64,000 nucleotides of DNA. Origin: Azorhizobium doebereinerae UFLA1-100. Its GTDB lineage: Bacteria > Pseudomonadota > Alphaproteobacteria > Rhizobiales > Xanthobacteraceae. Below the pieces are notes generated by a model. The model did no database searches. It was not told where the DNA came from and was given only the letters and a program-made list of their open reading frames with translations. Positions 1-9,583 of this stretch are shown here, piece by piece. Location: positions 186,001-250,000 of the forward strand of contig NZ_AXBA01000001.1 of the NCBI RefSeq assembly GCF_000473085.1. The letters are read 5' to 3'. The number at the start of each line of letters is the position of its first letter. Position 1 is the first letter of the stretch. Position numbers and translations under genes: made by a program.

Positions 1-468
1 ATCGTCGATGCCAACGAAGGCTGGACGCCGGAGACGGTGGCCGAACGCATGGCGGATTGCGCACGTGCCGGGGTCGAGCTCATCGAGCAGCCGCTGCCGG
101 CCGGAGCGGACGAAAGCCTCGCGCGCCTGCCGCGCCCGGTGCCCGTGTGCGCCGACGAGAGCGTGCATGACCGCGCCGGCCTTGCCGCCCTGCGCGACCG
201 CTATGACGCGGTCAACATCAAGCTGGACAAGACCGGGGGGCTGACCGAGGCGCTGGCGCTGGCGGACGAGGCGCGGGCCCACGGCTTCCGGATCATGGTC
301 GGCTGCATGCTGGCTTCATCCCTCGCCATGGCGCCGGCCCTGCTGCTGGCCCAGCAGGCCGAGGTGGTGGATTTGGACGGCCCGCTGCTTCTGGCGCGCG
401 ACCGCTCGCCGGGCATCCGCTATGACGGCGCCCTCGCCTACCCGCCCGAACCCGCCTTATGGGGCTGA
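1..468 (+). CDS. Dipeptide / N-acyl amino acid epimerase-racemase, enolase superfamily (3' part)
   Basis: The reading frame is open from base 1 and stops at 468, so about 155 C-terminal residues are present and the start lies outside the window. The fragment carries the barrel signatures of the L-Ala-D/L-Glu epimerase / DgcA subgroup of the enolase superfamily: the metal-ligand stretch CADESVHD, the catalytic-lysine strand NIKLDKTGG and the C-terminal GCMLASSLAMAPA segment. Family members epimerise Ala-Glu dipeptides from peptidoglycan turnover or racemise N-acetyl-glutamate; the exact substrate cannot be read from this piece. The last 31 bases overlap the 3' end of the convergent MFS gene. 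Confidence 0.85.
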   Translation: MVDANEGWTPETVAERMADCARAGVELIEQPLPAGADESLARLPRPVPVCADESVHDRAGLAALRDRYDAVNIKLDKTGGLTEALALADEARAHGFRIMVGCMLASSLAMAPALLLAQQAEVVDLDGPLLLARDRSPGIRYDGALAYPPEPALWG

Positions 469-1601
469 AGCCAGCCCGCCAGTAGCGCCATGGCGAGACC
501 CGCCAGGCCAAGCCCGGCGGACAGCAGGAAAGTGCCGGCACCGTAGGCTGCGAACAAAGGCCCCGACACGGCGCTCGACGCCGCCATGGCCAAGCTCACG
601 GTCCAGCCGGCGAGCGACTGTACCGTGGCCGCGCGATGCTCCGGCACGGCGCGCGCCACCAATTCCACCAGACCGAGATAGGTCGCGCCAAAGGTCGCCC
701 CATGCAGCAATTGCAGCGGCACCAGCAGCGGCAGGGGCGGATCCAGGCTGAGCAGCGCGAAGCGCACCAGGGCTGCCGCACCGCCGGCGGCCAGCAGCCC
801 CGCCGGGGGCAGGCGCCGCAGCACGCGGGTGCCGAAATTGAACAGCACGATCTCGGCGATGACGCCGGTGGCCCACAGTCCGCCGATGACGGTGAGCGAC
901 AGTCCCTGCGCTTGCCAGGTGACCGAGCCGAACGCATAGAGCGGCGCATGGCTGGCCTGCACCAGGGCCGCGGCTAGGATGCCGACAATCAGCGCCGCCC
1001 GCGCCCGCGGCAGCGCCAGATGAGGGGAGACGTCCCGCGCCGGGCGCGGCAATTCCGGCAGCAGCACGCAGGTGACGAGGAAAGCGGCGTGCCCGACGAG
1101 CATCAGCTCCACCGTGATGCCCTCCCCGGCCTGGGCGATCAGCGCACCGCCCGCGAGGTTGGCCAGCACGAAGGACGCCGATCCCCACAGGCGGCTGCGG
1201 CCATAGTCCACGCGCTTGGCCCGCGCCTGCCGGGTGGCATAGGCATCGAGCAATTGGAACGACGGGTTCCAGACCAAGGCGGCCAGCCCGAGGATACCGA
1301 AGATCATCCAGGACTGCCGCGCGAAGGCGAGGAGGCCGATCATCACCAGCGTGCCAGCGGCAAGGATCGCCAGGACCGCTTTGGGGCGCCCCAGGCGATC
1401 CGACAGGAGGCCGAGCAACGGCGTCGCCAGGAGACGCGTGACCAGAGGCACCGCGAGCGCGGTGCCGATGTGCGAGGCGTCCAGCCCCCGGGCCGCCAGC
1501 CACAGCGGAAAGAACGGCATGTAGATGCCGAGGGCGAAGAAGAGCGAGGCATAAGCGGTGCCGAGCGCGATCCGCACCGCCCCGTTGCCCTCGCCCGCCA
1601 T
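438..1601 (-). CDS. MFS transporter, HcaT / MFS_1-like family
   Basis: A 387-residue, strongly hydrophobic protein with about twelve predicted membrane segments. The cytoplasmic loop after segment 2 carries the MFS signature (LLGLLSDRLGRPKAV, around residues 62-76). The N-terminal half (FFALGIYMPFFPLWL) resembles the 3-phenylpropionate/nucleoside-proton symporter-like branch (HcaT, MFS_1_like). The substrate is unknown. It is convergent with the epimerase gene and its end overlaps that gene by 31 bp. It lies 56 bp upstream of tpiA's 3' end on the same strand, so the two could be co-transcribed. The ATG at 1601 is the first in the frame. Confidence 0.85.
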   Translation of the reverse strand: MAGEGNGAVRIALGTAYASLFFALGIYMPFFPLWLAARGLDASHIGTALAVPLVTRLLATPLLGLLSDRLGRPKAVLAILAAGTLVMIGLLAFARQSWMIFGILGLAALVWNPSFQLLDAYATRQARAKRVDYGRSRLWGSASFVLANLAGGALIAQAGEGITVELMLVGHAAFLVTCVLLPELPRPARDVSPHLALPRARAALIVGILAAALVQASHAPLYAFGSVTWQAQGLSLTVIGGLWATGVIAEIVLFNFGTRVLRRLPPAGLLAAGGAAALVRFALLSLDPPLPLLVPLQLLHGATFGATYLGLVELVARAVPEHRAATVQSLAGWTVSLAMAASSAVSGPLFAAYGAGTFLLSAGLGLAGLAMALLAGWLQPHKAGSGG

Positions 1602-1657
1602 ATCCGTCTCTTTCGGGTGGTTGTTCCGCGCGGCGCCGCGCAGGCACCGATGGCGGC

Positions 1658-2428
1658 TTAAAGGTAGGAGCGCGCGATGGCGAGGAAGTCGTCCGCCTTC
1701 AGGCTGGCCCCGCCCACCAGGGCGCCGTCCACGTCCGCCGCGCCGAGCAGCGCCTTAGCATTGTCCGGCTTCACCGAGCCGCCATAGAGGATGCGGATGC
1801 CCTGCGCGGCCTCACCGAAGCGCTGGGCGAGGACGGCGCGGATAGCGCCGTGCACCTCGGCCACATCCTCGGGGGTCGGAACGAGGCCGGTGCCGATGGC
1901 CCAGATCGGCTCGTAGGCCACCACGGTATTTTCCGGCGTGGCGTCGTCCGGCACCGAGCCGCGCACCTGCCGCGCCACCACCGCATGATGATGGCCGGCG
2001 GTGCGCTGTTCCTCGGTCTCGCCCACGCAGATGATCGCGGTGAGGCCGGCGCGCCAGGCCGCTTCGGCCTTCTGCCAGATCATCTCGTCGCTCTCGTGAT
2101 GGTCGGCGCGACGCTCGGAGTGACCGAGGATCACCGCCTTGGCGCCGGCGTCCGCGAGCATTTCGGCCGAAATGTCGCCGGTGTGCGCGCCGCAGGCCTT
2201 GGCGTGACAATCCTGCCCGCCGATGACGAGGGGGCTCTGCGCGACATCCGCAGCCGCCTTGCACACGAGCGTCGCGGGCGGGCAGACAAGGAGATCGATC
2301 CTGGCGGCGAGTGCGGCATCATAACCCTGGGCGACGGCCCCGATCTCCCCCGCGGACGCCTTCAGCCCGTTCATCTTCCAGTTGCCGGCGACGAGGGGGC
2401 GGCGTTCAGCGGGCATCGGCATCTCCAC
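1658..2428 (-). CDS. tpiA: Triosephosphate isomerase
   Basis: A cytosolic glycolysis/gluconeogenesis enzyme that interconverts dihydroxyacetone phosphate and glyceraldehyde-3-phosphate. The 256 residues match the usual length. The active-site elements are all present: AGNWKMNG with catalytic Asn/Lys near residues 14-21, GHSERR with catalytic His near residue 100, [11 protein letters not shown] with catalytic Glu near residue 170, and the phosphate-binding ILYGGSV near residue 215. Three nearby ATGs (M1, M3, M5) make the start uncertain by four codons; MPAERRP is the likeliest mature start. It is divergent from the ppiD gene, as in many Hyphomicrobiales. Confidence 0.97.
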   Translation of the reverse strand: MEMPMPAERRPLVAGNWKMNGLKASAGEIGAVAQGYDAALAARIDLLVCPPATLVCKAAADVAQSPLVIGGQDCHAKACGAHTGDISAEMLADAGAKAVILGHSERRADHHESDEMIWQKAEAAWRAGLTAIICVGETEEQRTAGHHHAVVARQVRGSVPDDATPENTVVAYEPIWAIGTGLVPTPEDVAEVHGAIRAVLAQRFGEAAQGIRILYGGSVKPDNAKALLGAADVDGALVGGASLKADDFLAIARSYL

Positions 2429-2597
2429 AGGTAAGCTTGGCGGCTCGGGTTAGCAGAGCGGAACCAAAGCCGCAAACCTGCGGTCGTTCGCCCTGTTTGC
2501 AGGACCGCGCCTGCGCCGTTGCGGCGACGGTGCCCCCTCCCTATGATGCGCGCCTTCCGCGTCGGGCTCTCCGATGCACCTCGAACCAGACCGAACG

Positions 2598-4490
2598 ATG
2601 GTACTCCAGAATCTCCGCAAGGGCGCATCCGGCCTGATCGCCAAGGTCTTTCTCCTCGTGCTGACGGTCAGCTTCGTCCTCTGGGGCATCTCGGGCGTGT
2701 TCACCACCTATGGCGCCGGATCGGTCGCCACGGTGGGCGGCACGGCGATCTCCACTGACGCCTTCCGCCAGCAGTATCTCGACCAGATCCAGCGCGTCGG
2801 CCGTCAGGCCGGGCGGGGAATCACGCCGGAACAGGCGCGCGCGTTCGGCCTCGACCGGCAGGTCCTGAACCAGATGATCAGCGAGGCGACGCTGGACGAC
2901 ACCGCCGCGAGCCATGGCCTTGCCATGTCCGACGCGGAGATCGCCAAGGCGCTGCGCGAGAACCAGGCGCTGTGGCCGCAGGGGGCCAGCGCGTTCGATC
3001 CGGCTTATTTCCAGCAGCTGCTGCGGGCCAACAACCTCACCGAGCAGCGCTTCCTCGCCGCCGAGCGCAAGCGCGTGCTGCGCCAGCAGCTGGTCGAATC
3101 GCTGGGCGGCGGTGTGACGGCGCCGGCCGTGCTCAAGGCCGCGGTCCACCGCTTCGAGGACGAGCAGCGCACCGTGTCCTATGTGGACGTCACGTCCGGC
3201 GCGACCACCGCCGGCCCCGCGCCCACGGACGAGCAGCTCAAGGCCTATTACGACGGCCACAAGGTGGCGTTCCGGGCCCCCGAATACCGCAAGCTGAACC
3301 TGCTGGTCCTGACGCCCGCCACGCTGGCCCCCTGGGTCCAGGTGTCCGATGCGGACGCACGCGCCGCCTATGAGCGCAACGCCGCCCGCTTCGGCACGCC
3401 GGAGCAGCGCGAGTTGCAGCAGATCGTCTTCCCCAACGAGGCGGACGCCGCCGCCGCTCTCGACAAGCTGAAAAGCGGCGCGCCGTTCGCGGACGTGGCC
3501 GCCGCCCGCGGCCTCACCGCCAAGGACACCGACCTCGGCCTCGTGGCCAAGAGCGCGATCATCGACCCGAAGGTGGCCGACGCCGCCTTCGCCTTGCCGG
3601 CCGACGGCACCTCCCAGCCGGTGCAGGGTCGCTTCGGCTACACCCTGATTCATGTGGCCAAGATCGTGCCGGCGACGCAGAAGCCGTTCGAAGAAGTGGA
3701 AGCCGGCCTGCGTCGCGATCTTGCCCTGGAGCGCGCCCGGCGCGAGTTGCTGGACAAGCACGACGCCATCGAGGACGAGCGCAGTTCCGGCGCGACTCTG
3801 ACCGAGACCGCCCAGAAGCTCGGCCTCTCGCTGGAGGTGATCGACGACGTCGACCGCTCCGGCCGCGAGCCGTCCGGGGCCGAGATCACGTCGATCCCGG
3901 ATCGCACTGCGGTGCTGAACGGCGCCTTCGCCAGCCGCCCGGGCACCGACAACGAACCCGTGCAGCTGGCACAGAACGGCGGCTACATCTGGTACGACGT
4001 CGCCGAGGTGACACCGTCCCGGGAACGCCCGTTCGACGAAGTGCGCGAGCAGGTGGCGACGAGCTGGGCTGCGGACGAGGTCGTCAAGGCGGTGGAGGCC
4101 AAGGCCAAGGCGCTCCTGGCCGATCTGGAAGCAGGTAAGCCCATCGCCGACGTCGCCGCCGCCAACGGCCTTGAGGTCAAGACCGCGACCTTGAAGCGCG
4201 GACGCGCCGACGGCGATTTCACCACCGAGACGGTGGCCAAGGTATTCTCGCTGCCACAGGCCGGCTTCGGCATTGTCGCCGGCACCGCCACGGCCGAACA
4301 GTTGGTGTTCCAGGTGACGAAGATCGACACGCCGGAGACGCCGGCGGACAACCGGATCGACGCCCAGATCCAGCAGCAGATCGAAAGCGACCTGCTGACG
4401 CAGTATCTGTCGGCCGTGCAGGGGCAGATCGGGCTGAAGATCAACGACCGGGCGTTCCAGCAGGCCACCGGCGCCAGCGCTGTGAATTGA
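2598..4490 (+). CDS. ppiD: PpiD-type peptidyl-prolyl isomerase / periplasmic folding chaperone
   Basis: About 630 residues from ATG 2598. The N-terminus has a short cytoplasmic tail, then one membrane anchor (about residues 17-36, VFLLVLTVSFVLWGISGVF). It is followed by a SurA_N-like domain and a parvulin-type segment around residues 250-360 (the region with LQQIVFPNEADA and the later VQGRFGYTLIHV strand). This is the arrangement of PpiD/SurA-N_3 proteins, which sit in the inner membrane and help newly exported outer-membrane proteins. An ATG eight codons upstream (2574) exists, but 2598 puts the basic residues NLRKG just before the anchor, as expected. The stop is 11 bases before trpE. Confidence 0.9.
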   Translation: MVLQNLRKGASGLIAKVFLLVLTVSFVLWGISGVFTTYGAGSVATVGGTAISTDAFRQQYLDQIQRVGRQAGRGITPEQARAFGLDRQVLNQMISEATLDDTAASHGLAMSDAEIAKALRENQALWPQGASAFDPAYFQQLLRANNLTEQRFLAAERKRVLRQQLVESLGGGVTAPAVLKAAVHRFEDEQRTVSYVDVTSGATTAGPAPTDEQLKAYYDGHKVAFRAPEYRKLNLLVLTPATLAPWVQVSDADARAAYERNAARFGTPEQRELQQIVFPNEADAAAALDKLKSGAPFADVAAARGLTAKDTDLGLVAKSAIIDPKVADAAFALPADGTSQPVQGRFGYTLIHVAKIVPATQKPFEEVEAGLRRDLALERARRELLDKHDAIEDERSSGATLTETAQKLGLSLEVIDDVDRSGREPSGAEITSIPDRTAVLNGAFASRPGTDNEPVQLAQNGGYIWYDVAEVTPSRERPFDEVREQVATSWAADEVVKAVEAKAKALLADLEAGKPIADVAAANGLEVKTATLKRGRADGDFTTETVAKVFSLPQAGFGIVAGTATAEQLVFQVTKIDTPETPADNRIDAQIQQQIESDLLTQYLSAVQGQIGLKINDRAFQQATGASAVN

Positions 4491-4501
4491 GGGCGACCGC
4501 A

Positions 4502-6013
4502 ATGAGCGCACCGAGCCCCTTCGACGCCTTCGCCGCGCGCTACGCCCGCGGCGAGGCCCAGGTGGTGAGCACCACCCTGGTCGCCGATCTGGAAACCCCG
4601 GTTTCCGCTTTCCTGAAGATCGCCGGGGAGCGGCCCAACGCCTTCCTGCTCGAATCCGTCGAGGGTGGCGAGACGCGCGGGCGTTATTCCATGATCGGGC
4701 TCGATCCCGACGTGATCTGGCGCAGCAACGGGGCCAAGGCGGAGATCAACCGCCGGGCCCTGACCGACAAGGATAGCTTCGAGCCCTGCCCCGAGCCGCC
4801 GCTGGCCGCCCTGCGGGCGCTGCTGGCCGAATCCGCCATCGACCTGCCGGATGGTGCCCCGCCCATGGCGGCGGGCGTGTTCGGCTATCTGGGCTATGAC
4901 ATGGTGCGCCAGATGGAGCGCCTCGGCCCGGCCAAGGCCGATCCCATCGGGGTGCCGGAGGCCCTGCTCATCCGCCCCACCGTCATGGTGGTGTTCGATG
5001 CGGTGAAAGATGAGATCACGGCGGTGACGCCGGTGCGGCCGCGCCCCGGCATCACCGCCACCGCCGCGTTCGAAGCGGCTCTGGCCCGCCTCGACGGCAT
5101 TACGGCGGCGCTGGAGCAGCCCATCGCCCACCCTGCGCCCGACCCGTTCCACGGCTCGGTCACCGCCGCTTCCAACACCACGGACGCTGAATTCTGCGCC
5201 ATGGTGGACCGGGCGAAAGACTATATCCGCGCCGGCGACATCTTCCAGGTGGTGCTCTCCCAGCGCTTCGAGAGCCCCTTCACGCTGCCCCCGTTCGCGC
5301 TCTACCGGGCGCTGCGGCGGATCAATCCGGCGCCGTTCCTAGTCTATCTGAACTTCGACGGCTTCTCCGTGGTCTGCTCCAGCCCGGAGATCCTTGTGCG
5401 GCTGCGGCGCAACAAGGTCACCATCCGCCCCATCGCCGGCACCCGGCGCCGCGGCGCCAGCCCCACCGAGGACGACGCGCTCGCCGCCGAACTGCTGGCC
5501 GATCCCAAGGAGCGCGCGGAACACCTGATGCTGCTCGACCTCGGCCGCAACGATGCTGGCCGGGTGTCGCAGATCGGCAGCGTGAAGGTGACCGACAGCT
5601 TCTTCATCGAGCGCTACAGCCAGGTCATGCACATCGTCTCCAACGTGGAAGGCGATCTCGATCCGCGCTTCGACGCCCTCGATGTCCTGGCCGCGGGCTT
5701 TCCGGCCGGCACCGTGTCCGGCGCGCCGAAGGTGCGGGCCATGCAGATCATCGACGAGCTGGAGCGCGACAAGCGCGGCGTCTATGCCGGCGCCATCGGC
5801 TGTTTCGGCGCCAATGGCGAGATGGACACCTGCATCGTGCTGCGCACGGCCGTGGTCAAGGACGGCCGCATGTATGTGCAGGCCGGCGCAGGCCTAGTCT
5901 ATGACAGCGTGCCGGAAAGCGAGCAGCAGGAGTGCGTGAACAAGGCCAAGGCCCTGTTCCGTGCCGGCGAGGAGGCGGTGCGCTTCGCCGCCCGCGCGGG
6001 GCGCGGGCAATGA
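4502..6013 (+). CDS. trpE: Anthranilate synthase component I
   Basis: Converts chorismate plus ammonia to anthranilate, the first committed step of tryptophan synthesis. The 503 residues start at ATG 4502, preceded by GAGGG about 9 bases upstream. The N-terminal LLES (about residue 45) is the tryptophan feedback-binding motif, so allosteric inhibition is likely retained. The chorismate-binding domain carries PIAGTRRRG, LLDLGRNDAGRV, GTVSGAPKVRAM and the C-terminal AGAGLVYDSVPE block. It is a stand-alone TrpE, not a TrpEG fusion. Only 11 bases separate it from ppiD, leaving no room for a leader-peptide attenuator directly upstream. Confidence 0.97.
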   Translation: MSAPSPFDAFAARYARGEAQVVSTTLVADLETPVSAFLKIAGERPNAFLLESVEGGETRGRYSMIGLDPDVIWRSNGAKAEINRRALTDKDSFEPCPEPPLAALRALLAESAIDLPDGAPPMAAGVFGYLGYDMVRQMERLGPAKADPIGVPEALLIRPTVMVVFDAVKDEITAVTPVRPRPGITATAAFEAALARLDGITAALEQPIAHPAPDPFHGSVTAASNTTDAEFCAMVDRAKDYIRAGDIFQVVLSQRFESPFTLPPFALYRALRRINPAPFLVYLNFDGFSVVCSSPEILVRLRRNKVTIRPIAGTRRRGASPTEDDALAAELLADPKERAEHLMLLDLGRNDAGRVSQIGSVKVTDSFFIERYSQVMHIVSNVEGDLDPRFDALDVLAAGFPAGTVSGAPKVRAMQIIDELERDKRGVYAGAIGCFGANGEMDTCIVLRTAVVKDGRMYVQAGAGLVYDSVPESEQQECVNKAKALFRAGEEAVRFAARAGRGQ

Positions 6014-6151
6014 GACGCGCGGGGCTCCCGATCCAGGACGGGCGATGGCGTGGCGCTTGACGCTCTGATCGCCGCCACGCTTTAAACCCGAAGGCGCCGC
6101 TGGTTGTGGCCGGCGCGCCGTCTGCCCGGACCGCCGGGCGCTGGAGCCTTC

Positions 6152-6754
6152 ATGACCGCCGTCACGCTGATCGATAATTACGACAGCTTCACCTACAACC
6201 TCTGGCACTACCTGGGCGAGCTCGGGGCCACCGTCACCGTGCATCGCAACGATGCCAAGGACGTGGAGGCCATCCTCGGCGAGCGGCCCGACGCCATCGT
6301 CCTCTCCCCCGGCCCCTGCACCCCCAACGAGGCCGGCATCTGCTGCGAACTGATCGCCGCGGCCAGCGAAACCGTGCCGATGTTCGGCGTCTGCCTCGGT
6401 CACCAGGCCATCGGCCAGGTGTTCGGCGGCGAGGTGGTGCGCGCGCCGGTGCCTATGCACGGAAAGCTCTCCGAGATCCTGCATGAGGGGCGCTCGGTCT
6501 TCCGCGGGCTGAACCACTCGTTCCAGGCCACGCGCTATCATTCGCTCATCGTCGCGCGGGACAGCCTGCCGGCGGAGCTTGAAATGACCGCCCACACCGC
6601 CGACGGCCTCATCATGGGCCTCGCGCACCGCACCCGCCCCGTGCATGGCGTGCAGTTCCATCCCGAGAGCATCGCCTCGGAGAACGGTCACGCGCTGCTG
6701 CGCAACTTCCTCGACATCGCAACGGCCTTCAACGCCGGCCGCGCCAAGGATTGA
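6152..6754 (+). CDS. trpG: Anthranilate synthase component II (glutamine amidotransferase)
   Basis: Class I glutamine amidotransferase that supplies ammonia to TrpE. About 200 residues from ATG 6152, which has GGAG a few bases upstream and places the conserved TLIDNYDSFTYNL at residue 4. An in-frame ATG 16 codons earlier gives a poor, Pro/Arg-rich extension and was rejected. The nucleophile elbow GVCLGHQ (Cys near residue 83) and the His-Glu partner in FHPESI (near residue 175) complete the triad. It lies 138 bp after trpE and 6 bp before trpD. Confidence 0.96.
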   Translation: MTAVTLIDNYDSFTYNLWHYLGELGATVTVHRNDAKDVEAILGERPDAIVLSPGPCTPNEAGICCELIAAASETVPMFGVCLGHQAIGQVFGGEVVRAPVPMHGKLSEILHEGRSVFRGLNHSFQATRYHSLIVARDSLPAELEMTAHTADGLIMGLAHRTRPVHGVQFHPESIASENGHALLRNFLDIATAFNAGRAKD

Positions 6755-6760
6755 GGCACC

Positions 6761-7795
6761 ATGGAACGGTTTCGACCCCTGCTGAACAAGGTGGCCACGG
6801 GCGCGGTGCTGACCCGCGACGAGGCGGCCTATGCCTTCGACAAGATGATGTCCGGCGAGACCACGCCCTCGCAGATGGGCGCCCTGCTCATGGGCCTGCG
6901 GGTGCGCGGGGAAACGGTGGACGAGATCGTCGGTGCCGTCTCGGTGATGCGCGCCAAGATGCTGCCGGTCACGGCGCCGGAGGCCTCCGTTGACGTGGTG
7001 GGCACCGGCGGCGACGCTTCCGGCTCCTACAACATCTCCACCTGCGCCTCCTTCATCGTCGCCGGCGCGGGCGTGCCGGTGGCCAAGCACGGCAACCGCG
7101 CCCTGTCCTCCAAGTCCGGCGCGGCGGACGTGCTGGCCGCGCTCGGCATCCGGATCGACCTCCAGCCGGCGGCCATCTCGCGCTGCATCGCCGAGACCGG
7201 CATCGGCTTCATGTTCGCGCCCTCGCACCATCCGGCGATGAAGAACGTGGGTCCGACCCGCGTGGAGCTGGGCACGCGCACGATCTTCAACCTCATCGGC
7301 CCGCTCTCCAATCCTGCCGGCGTGCGCCGGCAGATGGTCGGCGTGTTCGCCAAGGGCTGGATCGCGCCGCTGGCGGAAGTGCTCAAGGCGCTCGGCTCGG
7401 CGCGGGCCTGGGTGGTCCATGGCTCCGACGGCCTCGACGAGATCACCATTTCCGGAACCACGGACGTGGCGAGCCTGGAGGATGGGCGGGTCCACACCTT
7501 CGAGATTTCGCCCGAGGACGTCGGGCTCTCGCGCGCGGCGCCGGAAGCGCTGCGCGGCGGCGATGCCCAGCACAATGCCCGTGCCCTGCGGGCGGTGCTG
7601 GAAGGTCACCCGGGTGCCTATCGCGACGTCGCCTTGATGAATGCGGGCGCGGCTCTGCTCATCGCCGGGCATGCCCGTTCGCTCCAGGAGGGCGTCGAGA
7701 TGGCGCGCGCCAGCGTCGACACCGGCGCGGCCCTCGCCCGCCTCGACCATCTGGCCCGCGTCTCCGAAACCCTTGCCCCGCAGGTGGACGCATGA
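6761..7795 (+). CDS. trpD: Anthranilate phosphoribosyltransferase
   Basis: Transfers the phosphoribosyl group of PRPP to anthranilate (second step of tryptophan synthesis). The 344-residue protein has the usual length. The PRPP-binding [14 protein letters not shown] loop is near residues 81-94, followed by [17 protein letters not shown] and the Met/His region [15 protein letters not shown] around residue 150. It overlaps the following trpC start by four bases (ATGA at 7792-7795), pointing to translational coupling. Confidence 0.97.
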   Translation: MERFRPLLNKVATGAVLTRDEAAYAFDKMMSGETTPSQMGALLMGLRVRGETVDEIVGAVSVMRAKMLPVTAPEASVDVVGTGGDASGSYNISTCASFIVAGAGVPVAKHGNRALSSKSGAADVLAALGIRIDLQPAAISRCIAETGIGFMFAPSHHPAMKNVGPTRVELGTRTIFNLIGPLSNPAGVRRQMVGVFAKGWIAPLAEVLKALGSARAWVVHGSDGLDEITISGTTDVASLEDGRVHTFEISPEDVGLSRAAPEALRGGDAQHNARALRAVLEGHPGAYRDVALMNAGAALLIAGHARSLQEGVEMARASVDTGAALARLDHLARVSETLAPQVDA

Positions 7796-8583
7796 GCGAC
7801 ATTCTCAGCCGCATCGAGGTCTACAAGCGCGCGGAGATCGCCGCCGCCAAGGCCGCCCTCCCGCTGGCCGAGGTGGACGTCGCCGCCCGCGCCGCCAGTC
7901 CCGTGCGGCCCTTCGCCGCCGCGCTGGAGGCCAAGATCGCCGCCGGCGGCACCGCGCTGATCGCAGAGATCAAGAAGGCGAGCCCCTCCAAGGGCTTGAT
8001 CCGGCCCGATTTCGACCCGCCGGCCCTGGCCCGCGCCTATGAGGCGGGCGGGGCCACCTGCCTGTCCATCCTCACCGACACGCCGTCTTTCCAGGGCGCT
8101 CCGGAATTCCTCGTCGCCGCCCGCGCCGAGGTGAGCCTGCCGGTGCTGCGCAAGGACTTCATGTACGACACCTACCAGGTGGCCGAGGCCCGCGCCTGGG
8201 GCGCGGACTGCATCCTGGTGATCCTGGCCGGCGTGGACGACGCCTGCGCCCACGACCTCATCGCGGCGGCCAAGGACTACGGCATGGACGCCATCCTGGA
8301 AGTCCATGACGACGCGGAGCTGGAGCGCGCCCTGGCGCTGCCGTCCCGTCTCATCGGCATCAACAACCGCAACCTGCGCACCTTCGAGACCACGCTGGCC
8401 ACCAGCGGCCGGCTGGCGCCGCGTGTGCCGAAGGACCGCATCGCTATCGGCGAGAGCGGCATCTTCACCCATTCGGACGTGCAGCAGCTCGCCCGCGTCG
8501 GCATTTCCAGCATCCTGGTGGGCGAAAGCCTGATGCGCCAGGAGGATGTGGCCGCCGCCACCCGCGCCCTGCTGCTCGGCTGA
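7792..8583 (+). CDS. trpC: Indole-3-glycerol phosphate synthase
   Basis: Closes the ring of carboxyphenylamino-deoxyribulose phosphate to make indole-3-glycerol phosphate. The 263-residue TIM barrel shows the signature [12 protein letters not shown] (catalytic Lys, near residues 58-69), then [21 protein letters not shown] and the phosphate-binding end ILVGESLMR. It is a single-function protein without a fused TrpF. It is coupled to trpD by a 4-bp overlap, and a terminator follows 37 bp after its stop. trpF, trpB and trpA are not in the window. Confidence 0.97.
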   Translation: MSDILSRIEVYKRAEIAAAKAALPLAEVDVAARAASPVRPFAAALEAKIAAGGTALIAEIKKASPSKGLIRPDFDPPALARAYEAGGATCLSILTDTPSFQGAPEFLVAARAEVSLPVLRKDFMYDTYQVAEARAWGADCILVILAGVDDACAHDLIAAAKDYGMDAILEVHDDAELERALALPSRLIGINNRNLRTFETTLATSGRLAPRVPKDRIAIGESGIFTHSDVQQLARVGISSILVGESLMRQEDVAAATRALLLG

Positions 8584-8619
8584 CTTCCAGCCGAGGGGGC
8601 ACCTGGGCCATACTGGGGC

Positions 8620-8646
8620 AAGGCCGCCGGCAGATGCGGCCTTTTT
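8620..8646 (+). terminator. Rho-independent terminator ending the trp genes
   Basis: A perfect 8-bp stem (AAGGCCGC / GCGGCCTT) with an 8-base loop runs directly into five T. It lies 37 bp after the trpC stop and 14 bp before the DUF2147 start codon. It should separate trp transcription from the moaC-moeA side, although read-through is possible. Confidence 0.8.
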
Positions 8647-8659
8647 GGGAGGTGCAGAC

Positions 8660-9100
8660 ATGATTTTCGGATCCACCCTTTTCAGGCGCCTTGCGGCTTC
8701 TGCCGCGCTTTCCCTGGTCGCTGTGGCGGGACCGGCCCTGGCGGCGGACGTCACCGGCCTGTGGGCCACCCAGACCCGTGGCGGCCAGGTGGAGATCACC
8801 AAGTGCGGCGCCTCGGTCTGCGGGCGCATCGTCACGTCCGAGGGCATCAAGGCCGATCCCGGCCTCAAGGACACCAAGAACTCCGACGCCTCCAAGCGCG
8901 ACCGGGTGCTGAAGGGCCTGCAGATCCTCGGCGGCTTTTCCGGCGGGCCCAGCGAATGGACCGGCGGGCAGATCTACAATGCCGAGGACGGCAAGACCTA
9001 TAACGCCTCGCTGACGCTCGAAGGCGACGACAAGCTCAAGGTGCGCGGCTGCATCTTCGTGCCCTTGTGCCAGACGCAGACCTGGACCAGGGTCCGCTGA
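8660..9100 (+). CDS. DUF2147 domain-containing exported protein
   Basis: About 146 residues from ATG 8660, which has a good GGGAGG Shine-Dalgarno. A Sec signal peptide is evident ([23 protein letters not shown], likely cut after AxA near residue 26). The mature part reads [13 protein letters not shown]...[15 protein letters not shown] and ends [15 protein letters not shown], the DUF2147 lipocalin-like pattern with paired cysteines. The function of the family is unknown; the protein should be periplasmic. Its TGA stop shares a base with the moaC ATG (TGATG), so the two are probably translated together, although nothing links the families functionally. Confidence 0.85.
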   Translation: MIFGSTLFRRLAASAALSLVAVAGPALAADVTGLWATQTRGGQVEITKCGASVCGRIVTSEGIKADPGLKDTKNSDASKRDRVLKGLQILGGFSGGPSEWTGGQIYNAEDGKTYNASLTLEGDDKLKVRGCIFVPLCQTQTWTRVR

Positions 9101-9582
9101 TGACCGGCCTGACCCACCTCGATTCCGAAGGCGCCGCCCGCATGGTGGACGTCTCCGAGAAGCCCTCCACCACCCGCGAGGCGCTGGCGGAGGGGCAGGT
9201 GGTGATGGCGCAGGCGACACTGGACCTCATTTTGTCCGGCAATGCGAAGAAGGGCGACGTCCTCGGCGTCGCCCGCATCGCCGGCATCATGGCTGCCAAG
9301 CGCACGCACGAATTGATCCCGCTCTGCCACCCGCTGATGCTCAGCAAGGTGGAAGTGGAGGTGACGCCCGATCCGGCGCTGCCCGGCCTGCACGTTGTCG
9401 CCCGGGTGAAGACCGCCGGCCAGACGGGCGTGGAGATGGAGGCGCTGACCGCCGTCTCCCTCGCCTGCCTCACCATCTATGACATGGCCAAGGCGGCCGA
9501 CCGGGGCATGCGGATCGAGAATGTCCGCCTCCTGGAGAAGGCCGGTGGCCGATCGGGCCATTGGCGGGCGGAGACCGTGTGA
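9100..9582 (+). CDS. moaC: Cyclic pyranopterin monophosphate synthase MoaC
   Basis: Converts the 8-cyclo-GTP product of MoaA to cyclic pyranopterin monophosphate in molybdenum cofactor synthesis. About 160 residues from ATG 9100, which overlaps the preceding stop. The family signatures are complete: [14 protein letters not shown] at the N-terminus, [15 protein letters not shown] near residue 65, and the C-terminal [16 protein letters not shown] and KAGGRSGHW blocks with the catalytic Lys/Asp. It lies one base upstream of moeA. moaA and moaB are not seen nearby. Confidence 0.96.
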   Translation: MTGLTHLDSEGAARMVDVSEKPSTTREALAEGQVVMAQATLDLILSGNAKKGDVLGVARIAGIMAAKRTHELIPLCHPLMLSKVEVEVTPDPALPGLHVVARVKTAGQTGVEMEALTAVSLACLTIYDMAKAADRGMRIENVRLLEKAGGRSGHWRAETV

Positions 9583-9583
9583 C

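Noticed and set aside
2472-2500. GCAAAC ... GTTTGC inverted repeat between tpiA and ppiD
   Set aside because: Six-base arms with a 17-base spacer are not convincing without a known regulator; could be chance.
4491-4501. trp leader peptide / attenuator before trpE
   Set aside because: Only 11 bases separate the ppiD stop from the trpE start, so no leader can fit immediately upstream.
2541-4511. 656-codon minus-strand open frame opposite the PpiD gene
   Set aside because: High-GC shadow: His/Arg/Gly-rich with no family character, whereas the plus-strand frame has clear PpiD features.
5894-7750. 618-codon minus-strand open frame opposite trpG-trpD
   Set aside because: Shadow of well-supported trp genes; the composition is His/Arg/Asp-rich and unlike any protein I know.
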